Positions 17,621-21,536 of a stretch of 21,536 nt of DNA are shown piece after piece. The number at the start of each line of letters is the position of its first letter. Positions within the stretch are counted from its first letter, which is position 1. Both the position numbers and the translations under genes were made by a program. The notes under the pieces are model-generated. The model saw nothing but the letters and a program-made list of their open reading frames with translations, did no database searches and was not told the DNA's origin. The DNA comes from Rhizophagus sp. LPA8_4_AMF (taxonomy: Eukaryota > Glomeromycota > Glomeromycetes > Glomerales > Glomeraceae): the NCBI GenBank assembly GCA_021464525.1, contig JADRCO010001195.1:1-21536 (forward strand). Reading direction: 5' to 3'.

Positions 17621-18480
17621 AAAATAAAAAGTCAACACTTACATGCTATATGAATACTGGCTATTACAAATTTAGAAGATAAATTATTGCAACATGCGTT
17701 GGCAAAATCCATGCCTGTATTCAACTCTCTAAATAACTTTACCTCATCTTTTTTTATCTTCTTGTCATCACTTGAAATTCATGAACATTTGAGATACATT
17801 ATTTCAAATTCACATTCATGATTTTTTATAGACAGTATAGCATCAGGTTTCAATCTGAATTTCTTCCCTTCTTCCTTTTTCTGCCATTTTATTGGCTTAC
17901 TTTATTTCTCAGCACTATGATAATAACAATAAATAAAGCTGTAAAAATTAAACTATATTATTCAAAACTTCATAAAATATATTTCACAGTGTATGTAGTA
18001 ATGATGCTTGCCAAAACTTATTTAATAAAGTTTAGTCAAAATCTAAATTTAATAACTTTATTTTTAATGAAAAAACTAATTAATCCAAACTTTCCTAAAC
18101 TTTAAATGAGTTTAGGAAACTTAAAAAATAGTTTTACCAATTACCTTTACTATAAAAATAGGGTAGGATTTAATTTTGCCAAAGCTTAAATTTTAAAAAA
18201 TTAGTTTGGCAAGTAATATTAGTACATAGTCAAGAAAACTTCTTTTCTTATAAGTATAATAGCCAATAATAAAGGTAATATTATTTCAGCTATATACTGT
18301 ATGTGCCCTTGTTTATTTTCTTTCACATATTATGCAAAGTAAAATTATTCTTTACCAAGTTCACACCTTTTTTAAAAAAATATTAATATATAAAATATAA
18401 TATATAAAATATAAATTACTTACAATATTTACTTACAAAATATTAAAAATATCTCTTAAAGTATTTTCTGTACATCTAAA
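17621..18480. other. Intergenic DNA, nothing firm
   Basis: AT-rich. A 95-codon open frame at 17818-18105 on the plus strand is hydrophobic and low-complexity; it begins at the end of the array and shows no recognisable domain, so I do not call it. 18130-18290 has partial dyads (TTGCCAAA/TTTGGCAA; AATTACCTTTACTAT against ATAATAAAGGTAAT), perhaps a decayed foldback element. Confidence 0.4.
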
Positions 18481-18489
18481 TTAAGATTG

Positions 18490-18760
18490 CTTACCAAAAC
18501 TAGGAAGTTTCATGATGCCAAAACTGTGAAACTAGTTTCATAAAATCACTCCAAATGTTAAAATTGTGAAACTATCAAAACTTGTGAAACTATTTTGACA
18601 TTTCACCATAGTATATCATATGATATACATTTAGTTTTGATATTTTGATCAGTTTTAGTATTAGCAAAGTTACTTGCCAAAACTATGTGAAACTACTTTA
18701 GCATTTCAGCATAATATATCATATGATATACATATAGTTTTGGTATTGCTTTATTCAATT
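18490..18760. repeat. Two ~103-bp direct repeats centred on a 16-18-bp palindrome
   Basis: GTATATCATATGATATAC (18611-18628) and TATATCATATGATATA (18715-18730) are perfect palindromes. Each sits in the context GTGAAACTA...CATTTCA...palindrome...ATTTAGTTTTG or CATATAGTTTTGG. The neighbouring GCCAAAACT and GTGAAACT words resemble those at 2683-2830. Confidence 0.8.
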
Positions 18761-18829
18761 AGGATCTGATCAATCACATTTTTGATCTTATCTAAGATTG
18801 ATATTATTTTATTTTTTTATTTTTATTTT

Positions 18830-19460
18830 TTTATAGGCAGATTTCTTTGGATGAACTGGACTTGAAATGTAAGAAAATGGAGAGGAAGAGGGTTTCTTTA
18901 TATTAAAGAAGTGCACTAACATTTTTTCTTTATTTTTTAGATTGCCAAACTTCTTGAATAAACCAGATTTGAAATGCAAGTGGAAATATTTTTTTAATAT
19001 TAAAGAAATGTTACTAAATGCTTCTTTCTTCTTTTTTTTAGGTTGTCAGACAAATAATATGACTCAGACTTTGAAATTTAGGTAAAAGGAATTGGAAGTA
19101 GATTTTTTTTATTATATTCTTTAAAGAAATATTACTAAATGCTTCTTTCTTCTTTTTTTTAAATTACTGGATAAAAACTATAAACCAGACTTAGCTTTGA
19201 AATTATATAAGTGGAGGAGAGGAGGAATAATATTTCTTATTTTTTTTAAGAGAAACGTTTCTAACACTTCTCTTTTTCTTTTTTTTAGGTTGTTAGATGA
19301 ATAATATAATCCAGATTTTGGAATTTAGGTAAAAGGGATTGAGAGTGAGGAGTTTTTTATTATATTTTTTAAAGAAATATTACTAAACACTTCTTTTTTC
19401 TTTTTTTAGATTGCCAAATGAATAATATGACCTAGACTTTGAAATTTAGGTAAAAAGGAT
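18830..19460. repeat. ~120-bp satellite array (right copy)
   Basis: Landmarks AG(A/G)TTG(C/T)C at 18939, 19040, 19287 and 19408, with AAATTACTGG at 19161; most spacings are 121-126 bp and the first is 101. The unit resembles that of 1740-2470 in the same orientation: TTAAAGAA-TACTAA-CTTCTT, T tract, TTTAG, GTTGCCAGAC or ATTGCCAAAC. The ends GAAATTTAGGTAAAAGG resemble a 5' splice site. Confidence 0.8.
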
Positions 19461-19532
19461 CAGAATATACATGAAACTGAAATAGAAATGCCAAAGTCAA
19501 AATATCTTAAAAAAATAAGGTCAAAATATAAA

Positions 19533-19690
19533 GTCAGAATTAATTATAATAGTTAGAATTAATTATGATGGTTAGAACTAATTATAATAGTTGAAATTAA
19601 TTATGATAGTTAGAATTAATTATGATGGTCAAAATTAATAATGATAGTCAGAATTAATTATGATAGCCAGAATTAATTATGATGGTCAGA
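19533..19690. repeat. 19-bp minisatellite, about 8 copies
   Basis: GTTAGAATTAATTATGATG and variants (GTCAG, GCCAG, ATAATA), 8 full units plus a partial. Single-base differences between units follow no codon pattern. A candidate polymorphic marker. Confidence 0.9.
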
Positions 19691-20019
19691 AGTTCCTGAT
19701 AAAACTATTTTAGAAAATTTTTTATTTTTCAAAAAAAATTACTTTTTTTATTTTTATCTTACTTATTTAGTTTGCAAAATAAAATAATACGAGTAAATAT
19801 ATAGATATTATTTATTATTATTATTAACAAAAACTAAATCAATGTAACCAGTTATTTTATAGATTTAATAACAATTTTTATAAAAATATGAATATCTAAT
19901 ATAAAATTTAATATTCACTTTTAAGTAAACATTAGTAAAATATATCAACCTGAATTATTATTAGAGCATGGTATAATAAATAATTGACAAACTAAATAGA
20001 TCTTTAATTTAACAAAAAA
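19691..20019. other. AT-rich spacer, nothing seen
   Basis: Poly-T/poly-A runs and a TTATTATTATTATTA stretch near 19811. No gene or clear repeat. Confidence 0.5.
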
Positions 20020-20480
20020 AATAAAGTTAGTAATGTTTACTAACATAAAGAGTAACTTCTCTCTTCCAATTACCTTCTAAGGATTATTCTAAAGTATCCT
20101 GAAAGGTTCCTAACAAAAAAAAATAAATTTAACATTAGTAATATTTACTAATATCAAAAGTGTCTCCTTTCTTCTTTATTTATCTTTTAAGGGCTGTTTT
20201 GAAGTATTCTGAAAGGTTTTTAACAAAAAATTTAACGTTGGTAATATTTACTGGCTAATGTTAAAAGGTCACCTCTCCACCTCCATTTACTATCTTCTAA
20301 GGGCTACTCTGAAGTGTTTTGAAAGGTTTCTAATAAAAAAAATAAATTTAACGTTAGTAATATTTATTAACATTAAGAGAATCGCTTCCTTCTCTCTATT
20401 TATCTTCTAAGGACCGTTCTGAAGTGTCCCAAAAGATTTCTAACAAAAAAATTTAAAAGAACATTAGTAATATTTACTAA
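20020..20480. repeat. ~110-bp tandem array
   Basis: Units start with AACATTAGTAATATTTACTAA near 20024, 20131, 20234, 20350 and 20460. A CT-rich tract, then TATCTTCTAAGG, then GAAGTGTTCTGAAAGGTTTCTAACAAAAAA follow. The TACTAA...CT-rich...TAAGG layout loosely resembles the ~120-bp satellite at 18830-19460. Confidence 0.8.
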
Positions 20481-21049
20481 TATTTCAGTCATTCCTAAAA
20501 CAAGAAAAAAAATTTTCTCTTGACTTACTTTTTCAAAGTCTAGTTTTAGGATCTGAAGTTTAGTTCTAAAACATTAATATGATTTTTCAAAAATAAAAAA
20601 ATAATACACTTGTTTACCTTTTGTTAATTCACATATTTCTCATATAATATATCACCTATACTTTTTGTTTACGTTTAAAGGTATAATGCTAAAATGAGCT
20701 ATAACTTCTTTAATTTTTTTTTTAAAAAAAATACTAATTATCAACTGATCGGATTGGTAAATCAGTTTTGAAAGTTATATGACTGATACCAAATCACTGA
20801 AATTATATTTTTTTATTTTAAAAGAAATGATACTGATATTTCTTTATAATATTATAGACAAGTTGGCTTAATTAAGCCTTTACTATCTTGAGCTTTTTAA
20901 GTCAAGCTCATTACTGGCTTATAAGCTGGCTTGGCTTATGCAGAGCTTTAGATGAAATGGACTAAGGTATAAAGCAGGGAGAAAGGAAAATTTGTCTTTT
21001 TTTAAAGAATTTTTTTTTGTTAAGAATGTTTACTAATCACTGATCAAAA
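20481..21049. other. AT-rich spacer with a short dyad
   Basis: No gene. Around 20868-20945 repeated GGCTT/AAGCC words (TTGGCTTAATTAAGCC, GGCTTATAAGCTGGCTTGGCTTATG) make short palindromes. Confidence 0.5.
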
Positions 21050-21350
21050 TCGATACTATCAGGTACCTATTGGGTACCTGATATGCATAGAATATGTATA
21101 TAATATATGCCCAATATGCAGCAATTACACATATATCAGGTATCAGATATCTGTAGTGTTTATGCAAAAATTTAGTGATATATATTATAGATATTGTGCA
21201 TATATTACACATATATCAGGTAGTATAATATCGGGTACATATCATATATGTTTTGTATAAATATCATATAGATATTGGTCAGTATAATATCAGACAAATA
21301 TTATATAGATATTGGGTAAATATAGGATACATATAGTACATTTATCTGAC
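21050..21350. repeat. GGTACC dyad and ATAT/CAGGTA degenerate repeat
   Basis: ATCAGGTACC (21058-21067) and GGTACCTGAT (21073-21082) are perfect inverted arms. Downstream, degenerate words ATATCAGGTA, ATATCGGGTA and ATATTGGGTA recur about every 10-40 bp, with TATA palindromes between. Confidence 0.7.
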
Positions 21351-21379
21351 AATATGATAGATAATTTTTTTATATAGTA

Positions 21380-21536
21380 TTATAGTCTAATTTGGGCAAT
21401 ATTATAATTTTTTCAGTTAATTTTAATTCAAACTAAAGTCAGGCAAAATTATAATTTTCAGATTTAATTTTTAATTTTAATTCAGGCTAAAAGTAAAATT
21501 TTATTACACTAAAATTTTATTAAAATTTACATTTTC
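21380..21536. repeat. Short direct repeat at the right edge
   Basis: GGCAATATTATAATTTTTTCAG (about 21394) and GGCAAAATTATAATTTTCAG (about 21443) each precede TTAATTTTTAATTCA-like text. Two or three units, cut by the window end. Confidence 0.5.

Noticed and set aside
17818..18105. 95-codon hydrophobic frame on the plus strand
   Set aside because: Begins at the end of the exon-like tandem array, AT-driven composition, no recognisable domain or upstream signals.
1..21536. tRNA or rRNA genes
   Set aside because: I found no T-loop box (GGTTCGAATCC-like) in a cloverleaf context and no conserved rRNA stretch on either strand.
1..21536. Bacterial or viral origin of the window
   Set aside because: Many short GT-AG introns with matched phases and satellite-type repeats indicate a eukaryotic nuclear genome.

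Overview
The window looks like nuclear DNA of an arbuscular mycorrhizal fungus, probably a Rhizophagus/Glomus relative. The evidence is the very AT-rich sequence, short GT-AG introns of 68-103 bp, large amounts of satellite-like repeat, and a gene style I associate with that group: kinase-like domains joined to Sel1 repeats and to a MACPF-like C-terminal module. The organism call rests on recalled family resemblance, not on a search.

Layout. 1-4700 is repeat-dominated: an ~80-bp hairpin satellite (1-600), a CGGGT/ACCCG island (617-730), decayed copies of the same satellite (about 820-1620), a ~120-bp satellite (1740-2470), small inverted repeats, and a ~450-bp element with 29-bp perfect terminal inverted repeats (4083-4531). 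4802-13563 (+) holds what I reconstruct as one 14-exon gene of 2567 codons. All 13 introns have GT-AG ends and the phases join without a break. 13993-16063 (-) is a convergent, nearly intronless gene of about 650 codons. 16064-21536 is again repeat-rich: a short decayed coding-like patch, a ~165-bp exon-like tandem array (16840-17620), a second copy of the ~120-bp satellite (18830-19460), a 19-bp minisatellite (19533-19690), a ~110-bp array (20020-20480) and an AT-rich GGTACC/ATAT dyad region.

The central gene is the main interest. In order it encodes two tandem helical bundles resembling the N-terminal killer/adaptor bundle of MLKL-type proteins, a pseudokinase that has lost the beta3 lysine and the DFG aspartate, an orphan duplicated kinase N-lobe, a CxxC...CxxC zinc-ribbon-like knuckle, a complete kinase with all catalytic motifs, a third degenerate kinase, five Sel1-like repeats, and a long C-terminal region with MACPF-like signature segments. 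The convergent minus-strand gene carries a related MACPF-like module without the kinases. Taken together the locus resembles a fungal necroptosis-like or allorecognition module: a membrane-active bundle, a pseudokinase switch, kinase signalling and a perforin-like module in or next to one polypeptide. Motifs and exon phases are read directly from the sequence. The cell-death or immune role is inference.
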